Shown in pieces: positions 26,847-34,828 of a stretch of DNA of 64,000 nucleotides (its first letter is position 1; each line of letters starts with the position of its first letter). The notes below the pieces were generated by a model. The model had not been told where the DNA came from, ran no database searches, and saw only the letters and a program-made list of their open reading frames with translations. Origin of the DNA: Phyllobacteriaceae bacterium (GTDB lineage: Bacteria > Pseudomonadota > Alphaproteobacteria > Rhizobiales > Rhizobiaceae). The stretch covers positions 329,572-393,571 of the forward strand of contig PAPF01000007.1 in the NCBI GenBank assembly GCA_002708825.1. The letters are read 5' to 3'. Position numbers and translations under genes: made by a program.

Positions 26847-27161
26847 CTAGTTTCGTCCGATCTTTTTCCGAAGCCGGTCCCGCATGGTCTCCACCTGGTG
26901 CGAGGGCGCAAAGAGGATTGCCGCGCGCCGGCAGGCATCGTGCGGGCTTCGAGCAAAGCCGGTAGCCAGCAAGCCGCGCGCGAAGGCAAGGGCGCGCCCA
27001 TCGTCAACCTGCCGCCGCCCAGGGCGCTTGCCGCGAAGATGAGCAGCCGCCGTGGCAAACCGCCCATCCTCGAACAGCCGCGCCAGCACTTCGAGCATGT
27101 CCGCCGTGTCAGCCCGAAGCCGCGCCGCGCTTTCGTCCGCCCGCTTGCGTTCCTGGTTCAA
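26847..27161 (-). CDS. Small basic protein upstream of the capsid gene
   Basis: Product of 104 residues, unrecognised, arginine-rich and helical. The ATG overlaps the stop of the preceding gene (ATGA), which supports translation. It lies 65 bases before the capsid start. A DNA-binding role would fit the charge, but no motif proves it. Confidence 0.55.
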   Translation of the reverse strand: MNQERKRADESAARLRADTADMLEVLARLFEDGRFATAAAHLRGKRPGRRQVDDGRALAFARGLLATGFARSPHDACRRAAILFAPSHQVETMRDRLRKKIGRN

Positions 27162-27415
27162 TGTGCCGTCTCCGCGAAGGCGTTGTCCGGCATCGCGCGG
27201 ACCTTCCCGGCAACCTCGTCGATCAAGTCGGCGATCTCATCCGGCACCATGCCGTTACGGGTCGCCAGCAGCATCACCGAAGCCTTCAAACTGCCTTCCA
27301 TCACCGCGAGCGGGGAAACGCCGCGATGGCCGAACCGATCAACAAGGCCCGCCACGGCTTCGGCGACGATCCGGCTAGCGGCCGCGTGCTCGTCGAGAAT
27401 TTCTTCGTCGGTCAT
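27158..27415 (-). CDS. Small helical protein of unknown function
   Basis: Product of 85 residues, acidic and helical, unrecognised. The stop overlaps the next start (ATGA), so the two small genes act as a unit between the replication and capsid modules. Confidence 0.55.
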   Translation of the reverse strand: MTDEEILDEHAAASRIVAEAVAGLVDRFGHRGVSPLAVMEGSLKASVMLLATRNGMVPDEIADLIDEVAGKVRAMPDNAFAETAH

Positions 27416-27549
27416 TTCATTGTCCTTTCATCGTTGGTTGCCCTCGCGCGCGCGCACGTGGCGGAAAAACTGTGTTTGCGCTAAATCTGTTGCCCCCGGA
27501 CGGTTACCGGCCCCCATGGGGCAGAACTTTTGCACCCCCCCCCACCCCA

Positions 27550-27699
27550 TCATGGCTGGCCATCCAGCGTTGCCGCCAGGCGTCGCAGCTCATGCGCGAT
27601 CGCGTCCTTTTCGACATGGAAGGCTTCGGGATCGTGCCGATCGGGCAGCAGCCGAATGACGCGCCTTGCCAGCTCGCGAATGCTATCGGCACTTGTCAC
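27550..27699 (-). CDS. Possible short protein beside the origin-like repeats
   Basis: A frame of 49 residues from a GTG at 27699 reads as a charged amphipathic helix (RELARRVIRLLPDRHDPEAF). The frame is open further upstream to an ATG at 27849, but that part crosses the inverted repeats and has biased composition, so the GTG is preferred. Translation is uncertain. Confidence 0.4.
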   Translation of the reverse strand: MTSADSIRELARRVIRLLPDRHDPEAFHVEKDAIAHELRRLAATLDGQP

Positions 27700-27822
27700 C
27701 ACTTGTCCCTCGCGCGCGCGGCATGATTTTTCATTCGTTGCGTCATGTCCCTGAGATTTTATATCGGATGGGCATGATGATGATTTTTGTCTCGCGCGCG
27801 GAAGGGACAGGTGGTGACAGGT
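27690..27822. repeat. Origin-like structure: inverted iteron pairs around an AT-rich core
   Basis: On the left CACTTGTC occurs twice (27690-27697, 27700-27707), followed by GCGCGCGC. On the right GACAGGTG, its near inverse, occurs twice (27805-27812, 27815-27822), preceded by CGCGCGCG. The central 70 bases are AT-rich for this genome. The arms form an inverted repeat of about 30 bases with few mismatches. It lies directly at the 3' end of the replication gene, as satellite origins often do. A terminator-like or regulatory hairpin is the alternative. Confidence 0.55.
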
Positions 27823-27826
27823 GAAA

Positions 27827-29461
27827 TTACCCATTCTCTCCACCTCCAATTGCTTCGGCGATAGCCCTCTGCGCCGCCATCCTGCGCTGCGCTTCGGACT
27901 TCGCGCGCTCTGCGTAGAGTGTGTGAATCTTGTGATTTACCCGCCACCGCGGCGCGGTCTGGTTGCGTGCCGGATCTATCCGGTCCAGCCACCCGCAAGC
28001 CTCTAGGCGCTCAAGGACGCGCACAGCCGCATCGGTATCGAGTGCTCTCATCGCCCTGTCGCCGCGCTGTATGGTTCGCGCCGTCACCTCGCTGAGCTCA
28101 GGATGGGCCAGCAGGAAGCCGGCGCTTGCTCGCATAACGTCGCCACCCCGGCCCATGCCAAGCGTGCCAAGGTAGAAGGCGAATGAATGTGGCAGGATAA
28201 ACCGCTCGATGAAATCGCGGACTCGGCCGGCTGTGTCGCCTGTCACGACTGCCGGCAGGCTCTCACTGTTCACATGGTCCAGACAGTGAAGCACGATGCA
28301 CAGACGGGCGAAAATGCCATCCATCTTTCCAAGATGGGCCGCAAGCTTTGGCGCAATGGATTCGATGGCCTGGAGTTCATTAAACCTCCGCTCCATGCCC
28401 GCGCGGATGCCGCGTGCATCGTCGTCGAAAAGCAGCTCCGTTGGCAGGAAATCCGCAAAAGCGCCCGATCCTGTTTTGGGTGGAGCCATCTTGTAAAGCC
28501 GCTCGATCGCCGCTTCATAGGCTTCCACCTGGCGGCCGGAAGGTGCATCCTCGCCAACCGTGGCCGGACTTAGGATCACCGGAAGCAACCGCTGTATCAG
28601 CCCGTCATCGTGTGAACCGTCCACGATTGCCCGAAGCGGTTCGGGCTGAATTCCGCCCAGCAGGGAAACGGAAAGATTCTCTATGAAAACCGATCCTCGG
28701 CCGATCCGGTTCACGGCATAGGTGCCGCCGTTGAACGCCTGGAGCCAGAATGCCCGATCCTTCGCCGCGCCGCGCCCGGACGAATATTTGTCCATAGAAC
28801 CGAACCAACCGGAAAGCTCGTCCTGCACAAGCAAGACGCCATCGGGCGAGTCCTTGAGGATCTCCTGGGCCGCCTCGATGGTCGTATCTTCGATCCGGCG
28901 CCGAACCTGGGCAGGCTTGTCTGTCGCCTTTTGCTCGTCCTTGCCAAGCTTCAGATACTCAGCCATGGCGTTTTGAAACTCGCGCGCCAAGGTGGCATCG
29001 ATCCTGGCAAGCGGGCGAACCGCTGCAGAGATGATCGGCGTTTTCTTGCCGGAAGGCGGCGCGACAAGTGCGCACCATATCCGCGCGGATTCATGCCAAT
29101 CATCATGCGCCTTCACGCGCAACCTGATGCGATCGGCAATGGCAGCGCCGGCAACCGTCAATGCCGCCATCGCGACGCCAGCCGGATCAACACCCATCTT
29201 CTTCGCCCGCTCATGGGCGAAAGCCTCGATGACATGGGGCAACACATTGGCCGGCAGGGGTGGCGGGTTGAATTCCGCCCAGAGATCAACCGGAACATTC
29301 GGTCTCGTGGGGTACAGTCGCAGCCGATGGTCGGTCGCGCGCGTGCCGTCCTCAAAACGCAGGATACAGCGGTCGCGCGTTTTGATCTGATCGATTATCG
29401 CCTGGCGGCCATCGCCCAGGAAGACGGTGCGGCCGGTGGTGAACTCCGCATAGTCCATCAT
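27827..29461 (-). CDS. DUF3987 replication protein (primase/helicase-like)
   Basis: Protein of 544 residues matching the DUF3987 family found in phages and integrative elements, whose members combine an ATPase core with replication functions. A degenerate Walker A, APPSGKKTP, lies near residue 150 and a Walker B-like VLLVQDELSGW near 210. The C-terminal part contains a winged-helix-like region before a basic tail. The ATG at 29461 overlaps the previous stop (ATGA). It probably starts autonomous replication of the element at the adjacent repeats. Confidence 0.78.
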   Translation of the reverse strand: MMDYAEFTTGRTVFLGDGRQAIIDQIKTRDRCILRFEDGTRATDHRLRLYPTRPNVPVDLWAEFNPPPLPANVLPHVIEAFAHERAKKMGVDPAGVAMAALTVAGAAIADRIRLRVKAHDDWHESARIWCALVAPPSGKKTPIISAAVRPLARIDATLAREFQNAMAEYLKLGKDEQKATDKPAQVRRRIEDTTIEAAQEILKDSPDGVLLVQDELSGWFGSMDKYSSGRGAAKDRAFWLQAFNGGTYAVNRIGRGSVFIENLSVSLLGGIQPEPLRAIVDGSHDDGLIQRLLPVILSPATVGEDAPSGRQVEAYEAAIERLYKMAPPKTGSGAFADFLPTELLFDDDARGIRAGMERRFNELQAIESIAPKLAAHLGKMDGIFARLCIVLHCLDHVNSESLPAVVTGDTAGRVRDFIERFILPHSFAFYLGTLGMGRGGDVMRASAGFLLAHPELSEVTARTIQRGDRAMRALDTDAAVRVLERLEACGWLDRIDPARNQTAPRWRVNHKIHTLYAERAKSEAQRRMAAQRAIAEAIGGGENG

Positions 29462-29679
29462 CGGCCGGCCTCCCAGAAACGATGCCAGTCTTGCCAGTAG
29501 CCGCACCAATGACTGTCATCGACGATCGGGTGACACCACGGCGTGAAGGTGTAATTCGAATTTTCAACCGGAGGCATCGCCCGGCACTCTCCGCGCCTTT
29601 CCTTCGGCGAAACGATATGATCGTGTAGCGTGTCTGGGTACCGGGAGAAGAATGCGCAGCTTGCGCAGGATCGGATCAT
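29458..29679 (-). CDS. Small cysteine-rich (zinc-finger-like) protein
   Basis: Product of 73 residues with cysteines 5, 8, 32, 49 and 59 and several histidines, a pattern that suggests a zinc-binding fold (CASC at the N-terminus, WCHP and HWCGYW later). It overlaps both neighbours by ATGA junctions, so it belongs to the leftward operon. The function is unknown. Confidence 0.6.
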   Translation of the reverse strand: MIRSCASCAFFSRYPDTLHDHIVSPKERRGECRAMPPVENSNYTFTPWCHPIVDDSHWCGYWQDWHRFWEAGR

Positions 29680-30059
29680 CGGTCGCCCTCCGTTTGCTCG
29701 AGGGCAACCGACGCCAGGTCGCACATTTCGGCGAAGCTAATCACGGCCGCCTCGCGGTGCCATATCCCGCGCACGCGGCGAAGGGTAATCCCGCTCTGCG
29801 GATGGCGCGCCATGATGGCCGCGTGTGCACGCGCCAGCGCCTCAGTCTTTCCACCCCATGCGTGGCCGGCGATCTGCTTGACTAGGTGCCGCGCAAACTC
29901 GCGCTCGAACCGCTGGCCATGCCGTCCGCCGATGTGGGAAAGTTGCCCGATGAGAGCGTCGAACGTATCTTGATCTGACAACGGGGCGGCGGTGGAGCAA
30001 TGTCCTGTCTGGTGGCCGGCTGTTGGCGCAGCCGGCCCTTTCTTTTTCGCGGGCCGCAT
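29676..30059 (-). CDS. Unknown protein of the leftward operon
   Basis: Product of 127 residues with a lysine-rich N-terminus (MRPAKKKG) and a helical body. The ATG at 30059 comes three bases after the stop of the AlpA-like gene; a longer frame upstream would run into that gene. Not recognised as a known family. Confidence 0.6.
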   Translation of the reverse strand: MRPAKKKGPAAPTAGHQTGHCSTAAPLSDQDTFDALIGQLSHIGGRHGQRFEREFARHLVKQIAGHAWGGKTEALARAHAAIMARHPQSGITLRRVRGIWHREAAVISFAEMCDLASVALEQTEGDR

Positions 30060-30061
30060 GG

Positions 30062-30349
30062 TTATGCCGCCTCTTGCTGGACGTAGCGGCTTGCGAGCCA
30101 GTGGCACACATCGGACCGCATGTATCGAACGGTCCTGGCGCCAAGGCGAACGAAGTTCGGAGCCTGTCCGCGGACGCGGCGCTTTTTGACAGACGACAGC
30201 GCCATGCCCGTGATTTCCGAGAGCTCGCCCGGCGAGAATTCGGCCGGCAATTCGTGGTCGGCTGCAAGGGCAAGATAAAGATCAACGCCGGTGAGCCCCT
30301 TGCTCGCCCAATGCGCAATACGGCTATTCCAGATCTGGAGAACGTCCAT
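30062..30349 (-). CDS. AlpA/excisionase-like helix-turn-helix protein
   Basis: Protein of 95 residues with a winged-HTH in the AlpA/MerR-like excisionase style: SEITGMALSSVKKRRVRG followed by LGARTVRYMRSDVCHWL. Proteins of this group activate integrase genes or bend att DNA to promote excision. It lies in the operon between the integrase and the replication protein. Confidence 0.72.
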   Translation of the reverse strand: MDVLQIWNSRIAHWASKGLTGVDLYLALAADHELPAEFSPGELSEITGMALSSVKKRRVRGQAPNFVRLGARTVRYMRSDVCHWLASRYVQQEAA

Positions 30350-30436
30350 TTCGCCACCTCGTTTCGCTTTAAGGTGACGATCAATTTACGCATGGCACCC
30401 ATGGGCACAACAAGAGACTTCGGAAGGAAGTAGCGC

Positions 30437-30826
30437 CTACTTCTTGCCGTCGATCATGTCTGCTTCGCACGAAAGAACGTCGCGGTAGGCGCGCCACGCT
30501 TTTTCCACTCGGTTGTCCGTCAGCCCCTCGCGGTCCGCAACAGTGCCAATCGCGCGTGCCAGGTCGTGGCGATCCAGTGCCTCACTGACCGCCAAGGCCA
30601 GTTGAAGATCCCGGCCGCCATGGGGGGTCTTTTTGCGATGCGCCGCGCCGCGAAACAGAATGTTGATTTCGGTCCTTGAATTCGCGTCCATCATGTCGGC
30701 GAGCATGTTCATGAAATCGCGATTGCAATATCCGCCACGCAGCAGGCGGATAGCCATCTCGCGCGCTCCTTCTGTGTCGCGTTCGTCAACCAGTTGCCGG
30801 AAAGTGATATCGCTTATGTCAGCCAT
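30437..30826 (-). CDS. Unknown protein overlapping the integrase gene
   Basis: Product of 129 residues, helical and rich in charged residues, unrecognised. Its start overlaps the integrase 3' end by eight bases, so both are probably translated from one mRNA. The sequence is soluble and has no clear nucleic-acid motif. Confidence 0.6.
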   Translation of the reverse strand: MADISDITFRQLVDERDTEGAREMAIRLLRGGYCNRDFMNMLADMMDANSRTEINILFRGAAHRKKTPHGGRDLQLALAVSEALDRHDLARAIGTVADREGLTDNRVEKAWRAYRDVLSCEADMIDGKK

Positions 30827-32012
30827 CTTTTGCCAGCCTTTCCACCGTCGCCACCGGCCGGCCGTGAATGTTGATCGCTGCCGCCGCGCGTTCCGCCCCG
30901 CGTCGGCCGAGTGCTTCGGATCGCGAAACGTAGCGTGACGTCATCGCAAGCGTCTTCCAGCCGAACGCCTCGCGCAGCTCGTGCGCTTGAGCGCCTCCGA
31001 TTGCGGCCCAGGTCGCCGCGGTATGGCGAAGGACGTGAGGTGTGATCGGCGCTATCCCAGCCGCTTCGCAAACCTTCTTGAGCGTGTCGCTGACCTTTCG
31101 ATAGCCAAGCGGGCGCCATCCTTTGGAGCCGGAAAAAACCCAACCATGGCGGTGCGGCTGCCGGTCCACAATCGTGGCGGCATCGGTCGATAATGCGCGA
31201 ACCTGAGCGCCCGTTTTGGTGTCGTCGAGGCGGGCTATGAGCCGGGGCAGGTCGATCATGTCCCAGCGCAGCCCGGTAACTTCGGAAACGCGCCAGCCGG
31301 TCACGGTCATGAATCGGATCGCCTCCGCGTGTGGCCCTTCAGCGCTTGCCAACGCCTCCACGAATTTCGGCAAGTCGTGCTCGTCTAGCCACTTGTCGCG
31401 CGCCTTCTCGGCATAGCGCTTGACGCCGCGACATGGGTTATCATCCCGCCACCCAAGTTCCATGGCGGTGCGCATCATCGAAGACAGCACGGCAAGCGCC
31501 CGGTTCGCATCGATCGGGTTGCTCCTTTTTGCGCGCACAAGCTCCCGCACCATGGCGGGCGAAATGTCGGCAACCCGGACTTTCTCGAATGTCGGCATCA
31601 GCACGCGGGAAATGCGCAGCCGGTAGTCGCGCTGCGTCGCCGGCTTCAGGGTTGCCAAATGTCGATCGCTGAATTCCGTCACCAGATCGGGAAAGCGTGG
31701 CGCGGCTCGCTTTTCGGCCTTGATCGCCGCCGGGTCTTCTCCACGTCCGATTGCGCGGAGCATTTCGCTTGCCTGCTCCCTGGCCTTTTCCGCTGTCCAT
31801 GTAGGATGGCTGCCGATCACGAACTTTCGCCGCTGTCGTTTTCCGCCCGGCTTCGCCTGCTCCGCCAGCACCATGAATGTCCGCAACAGCCCCCCGTTTG
31901 CGCCCCTTCGAATGCGCAAGGTGAAGCCAGTGAGTTGCGTATCTCGAATGACGATCTCGCGTCTTTCGCCAAGGACAGTCCTCTTGATAAGGTCTTCCGA
32001 AATGCGTGGCAT
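30819..32012 (-). CDS. int: Tyrosine-type site-specific integrase
   Basis: Recombinase of 397 residues that would integrate the element into tRNA-Leu. The N-terminal part is a DUF4102-like arm-binding domain, the middle a SAM-like core-binding domain, and the C-terminal half the catalytic domain. Catalytic residues are visible: Arg241 (TGWRVSEV), Lys266 (TKTG), His326 and Arg329 (HVLRH), Trp352 in the His/Trp position, and Tyr361 (SRYV). It is complete. It reads inward from the right end; an arm-type repeat lies nine bases upstream of its start. Confidence 0.93.
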   Translation of the reverse strand: MPRISEDLIKRTVLGERREIVIRDTQLTGFTLRIRRGANGGLLRTFMVLAEQAKPGGKRQRRKFVIGSHPTWTAEKAREQASEMLRAIGRGEDPAAIKAEKRAAPRFPDLVTEFSDRHLATLKPATQRDYRLRISRVLMPTFEKVRVADISPAMVRELVRAKRSNPIDANRALAVLSSMMRTAMELGWRDDNPCRGVKRYAEKARDKWLDEHDLPKFVEALASAEGPHAEAIRFMTVTGWRVSEVTGLRWDMIDLPRLIARLDDTKTGAQVRALSTDAATIVDRQPHRHGWVFSGSKGWRPLGYRKVSDTLKKVCEAAGIAPITPHVLRHTAATWAAIGGAQAHELREAFGWKTLAMTSRYVSRSEALGRRGAERAAAAINIHGRPVATVERLAKDG

Positions 32013-32020
32013 GAACTCTT

Positions 32021-32046
32021 TCCAGGGTATCCATCAGGGTATCCAT
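32021..32046. repeat. 26-bp terminal direct repeat, right copy
   Basis: Identical and parallel to 22671-22696, with two GGGTATCCAT units. It lies between the integrase start and attR, so it could bind integrase and also govern integrase expression. Confidence 0.75.
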
Positions 32047-32163
32047 TTCGGGTCACAGTGTTATCTTTTTATCTCCTGTTGTCCACCATCAAAGCCGGAT
32101 AAATCGTTGAAAACAATGTCAATATAGGTGACTTGCGGAGACATGCGAATACACCAAAAAATT

Positions 32164-32220
32164 GACTTAAAATCCCTCGGCCTTCGGCCGTGCCGGTTCG
32201 AGCCCGGCAGGGGGCACCAT
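32164..32220. repeat. attR: 57-bp attachment repeat
   Basis: Identical to the 3' part of tRNA-Leu (22555-22611), beginning in the anticodon stem. It lacks the 5' half of a tRNA and is therefore the right junction of the element, not a second tRNA gene. Confidence 0.93.
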
Positions 32221-32937
32221 TTCAGGAAATTCTGATTGTTTTTCTGCGTTTGGCGAAAGCCGGACGCCGGTCGCGGAGCCGGTCTTGTGTTTTGCGCCGG
32301 GCGAGGCATTTCAGTGCGGATGTCCGCGCTTGACCGATGCCGGTCAATTCCCGCGCCAACCGGGCGCAACGCTTTCCGGACCCGCAGCCAGCCGGAGGGC
32401 CCGGCCTGCATGTGCGGCGGGCTTTTTTCAATCATGGATTGCGCGCTGGCAATTGATTCGGCGCCGTTCAGTCGAAAAAAATGCGTTGCACGGATGCGCC
32501 GCGCGAGTGCGTTTGATTTTTTTATATCCCGAGTTGAACACTTGCAAAAACTTGCAGTCCCGGGTCAGGGCAGCTTGTCCGGCCGCTGTCCGGCAGGGGG
32601 TTGGAGCGAAAAGAGCCAGTGTTCTCCATAAACAAATAAATACAACAAAAGCATATTTCATAAATATTAAGTTTAAATAAGTTGACGCTCCCTGTCTGGA
32701 TGTGTACACAAGTATAATAACAAATTAAATCACTCATGTTTTCGCAATGCAATATCGATGCCACGCGTATTTTCGTTGCCGGAATATAGTGTTGGTATGG
32801 ACCTTTGTGCTCTCACATGCTTCGATCAGGAAGGCACCAATTCATGCCGTGATCATGAGGTTTCGTGGTCCGGTTCTCAGTGTGCGTCATGCGGCCGCGC
32901 TCTCGGCCGTCAAACAAAGGGAACAGTAGGAGGAACC
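32221..32937 (+). other. Non-coding region between attR and the ABC transporter operon
   Basis: This 717-base stretch has no credible gene. The first part would originally have followed tRNA-Leu; a hairpin with one bulge ending in six T (about 32399-32428) may be the tRNA terminator. From about 32460 it is notably AT-rich. The right part holds a -10-like TATAAT with a palindrome and a leader of about 220 bases for the binding-protein gene. Confidence 0.55.
32701..32718 (+). promoter_or_regulatory. Palindromic operator and -10 element of the ABC transporter operon
   Basis: TGTGTACACA (32701-32710) is a perfect 10-bp palindrome located three bases before TATAAT (32713-32718). The only good -35 candidate, TTGACG at 32682, is too far away (25 bp), so the promoter probably depends on a regulator. 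The palindrome resembles GntR/FadR-type operators in size only. Confidence 0.5.
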
Positions 32938-34551
32938 ATGTCAAAGGGATCCGATCAGCAGCTCATCGAACGCATCGCGCAGGAAGCGCGGCTTGGCCGC
33001 GTATCGCGGCGCGAATTCATGTCGTGGACGATGGCCGCCGGCCTGACGGCGTCCACGGCCAGCGGCCTGTGGACGACAAACGCCCATGCCCAGGCGCCCA
33101 AGCGCGGGGGAACTTTCCGCTGGGGCATTCATGACGGCAACACGTCCGATACCCATGACCCCGGAACATACGTCACGCGCCAGATGATCTTCCTGGCCCA
33201 CCAGTACCGCAGCTACCTGACGATGATCAATCCGGACAACACGCTAGGTCCGGACCTGGCCACGGAGTGGACGGCGACACCGGATGCGGCCGAGTGGACC
33301 TTCAAGCTCAATGAGAACGCGACCTTCGGCAAGAGCGGCAACAAGGTCGTCGCAAAGGACGTGGTCGCCTCCATCAACCACCACCGCGGCGACAAGACCA
33401 CGTCGGCGGCCAAGGCGCTCCTGACCGATGTCACCGACGTCAGGGCCGATGGCGATCATGCGGTCGTCATCACGCTGGCCCGTGGCATTGCCGACCTTCC
33501 CTGGCTGATGACCGACTACCACCTTGCCATCTGCCCGGCCAAGGACGACGGCACGATCGACTGGCAGGGCGGCGACGGCTGCGGTCCCTACAAGATCGAC
33601 AACGGCGAATTCGGTGTCAGCTGGTCGCTCAGCCGCAATGAGGGCTGGCATGGCGAGGGCGCCTATTTCGACAAGGTCGAGATGATCATCCTCAACGACC
33701 CGAACGCACGCCAGACGGCGCTCGTCACAGGCGATGTGGACTGCGTCTCGCTGGTCGAACTGAAGACGCTGGCCCTGCTGGAGCGCAATCCCAACATCAT
33801 GGTCGACAATGTGCCCTCCGGCGCCGCGATCACCATGCCGATGTTCTGCGACACCGCGCCGTTCGACAATGTCGACGTCCGCAACGCGCTGAAGCTGGCC
33901 ATGAACCGCGACGAGATCGTCGAGAAGATCGCGTTCGGCGCCGCCACCAAGGGCAACGATTTCCACCTTTCCCCGGTTCAGCCCTATTGGCCCGAGGACA
34001 TCCCGCAGCGCGAATACGATCCGGACCAGGCAAGGTCGCTGCTCAAGAAGGCCGGTGCGGAGAACCTTTCCGTCAGCCTCTCGACAGCCGACAGCGTCTT
34101 CTCCGGTGCCGTCGACATGTGCGTCCTCTATGCCGAGCAGGCCAAGCAGGCCGGCATCAACATCAAGGTCGTTCGCGAGCCCAATGACGGATACTATTCC
34201 GACGTCTGGCTCAAGAAGCCGTTCACGGCTGTCTCGTGGGGTGCGCGTCCGACGCCGGACGTCATGTTCACGCTGGCCTACAGCAAGGGCGCTGCCTGGA
34301 ACGAGAGCCACTGGGAGAACGAGCGGTTCAACGAGTTGCTCCTCATGGCCAAGTCGGAACTCGACGACGCCAAGCGCGCCGAGATGTATCACGAGATGTG
34401 CATGCTGATGCGTGACGATGGCGGAACGATCATCCCGTTCTTCAACAACTTCGTGTTCGCCCGCAGCTCCAATGTCCAGCATAGCGGCCAGCTGGCGGCA
34501 AGCTGGGCCTGCGATGGCGGGCGCGCGCCGAGCCGCTGGTGGTTCAGCTGA
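32938..34551 (+). CDS. Peptide/opine-type ABC transporter substrate-binding protein (family 5)
   Basis: Periplasmic binding protein of 537 residues. The N-terminus carries a twin-arginine signal (SRREFMSW at 23-30, then a hydrophobic stretch and an AHA cleavage region near 49-51), so it is exported folded through Tat. The rest matches the DppA/OppA-like SBP_bac_5 family (GGTFRWG start, GPDLATEW, DPDQARSLLKKAG). The ATG at 32938 follows an AGGAGG site. The neighbouring homogentisate genes suggest an aromatic or modified amino-acid ligand, but that is inference. Confidence 0.88.
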   Translation: MSKGSDQQLIERIAQEARLGRVSRREFMSWTMAAGLTASTASGLWTTNAHAQAPKRGGTFRWGIHDGNTSDTHDPGTYVTRQMIFLAHQYRSYLTMINPDNTLGPDLATEWTATPDAAEWTFKLNENATFGKSGNKVVAKDVVASINHHRGDKTTSAAKALLTDVTDVRADGDHAVVITLARGIADLPWLMTDYHLAICPAKDDGTIDWQGGDGCGPYKIDNGEFGVSWSLSRNEGWHGEGAYFDKVEMIILNDPNARQTALVTGDVDCVSLVELKTLALLERNPNIMVDNVPSGAAITMPMFCDTAPFDNVDVRNALKLAMNRDEIVEKIAFGAATKGNDFHLSPVQPYWPEDIPQREYDPDQARSLLKKAGAENLSVSLSTADSVFSGAVDMCVLYAEQAKQAGINIKVVREPNDGYYSDVWLKKPFTAVSWGARPTPDVMFTLAYSKGAAWNESHWENERFNELLLMAKSELDDAKRAEMYHEMCMLMRDDGGTIIPFFNNFVFARSSNVQHSGQLAASWACDGGRAPSRWWFS

Positions 34552-34560
34552 CCGAAAACG

Positions 34561-34624
34561 GGCAGGGGCGATAACGCCCCTGCCTTGCAGGGCAAGGGTT
34601 CACGGCCGGGCTGACGGCCGTGAA
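34561..34624 (+). promoter_or_regulatory. Two adjacent hairpins between binding-protein and permease genes
   Basis: A perfect 10-bp stem (GGCAGGGGCG / CGCCCCTGCC, loop ATAA) is followed by a 9-bp stem (TTCACGGCC / GGCCGTGAA). Neither has a T-run. Such structures after the first gene of ABC operons commonly protect the upstream mRNA and raise binding-protein level over permease level. Confidence 0.6.
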
Positions 34625-34828
34625 CCCGCATGCCGGACTCCGGTCGGGCCGATCATCCGGGGCTTGCCCTGAGGCCACCAAAGGCGCAGCCTGATCCGGG
34701 CCGGGCCCGGCAGGTCCCGCGCCCAGGCATTCCGCAAGCGCGCCGGCAAGCGCGAGGCAACAAGAAGACAGGGTGCTGACCGGCCTTCGGCCGCGAATGG
34801 ACACCCGCAAGAGAAGGGACACTCGGTC

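Larger units (their letters stand above)
22555..32220. mobile_element. Integrated phage-satellite-like element in tRNA-Leu
   Basis: An insertion of about 9.6 kb is bounded by 57-bp identical direct repeats of the tRNA-Leu 3' half. It encodes a tyrosine integrase next to the right end, an AlpA-like regulator, a DUF3987 replication protein with an adjacent origin-like structure, an HK97-type major capsid protein, an Xre-like repressor and several small genes. Most genes read leftward with ATGA overlaps. I recognised no terminase, portal, protease, tail or lysis gene. This composition resembles satellites that use a helper phage (P4-like or capsid-forming PICI-like), but a reduced prophage remains possible. 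Confidence 0.85.

Noticed and set aside
32164..32220. Second tRNA-Leu gene at the right end of the element
   Set aside because: Only the 3' half from the anticodon stem is present, and the preceding bases are AT-rich and cannot form the 5' half; it is the attR repeat.
32428..32709. 93-residue leftward frame in the AT-rich gap
   Set aside because: No ribosome site of note, atypical composition, and it overlaps promoter-like sequences of the transporter operon.
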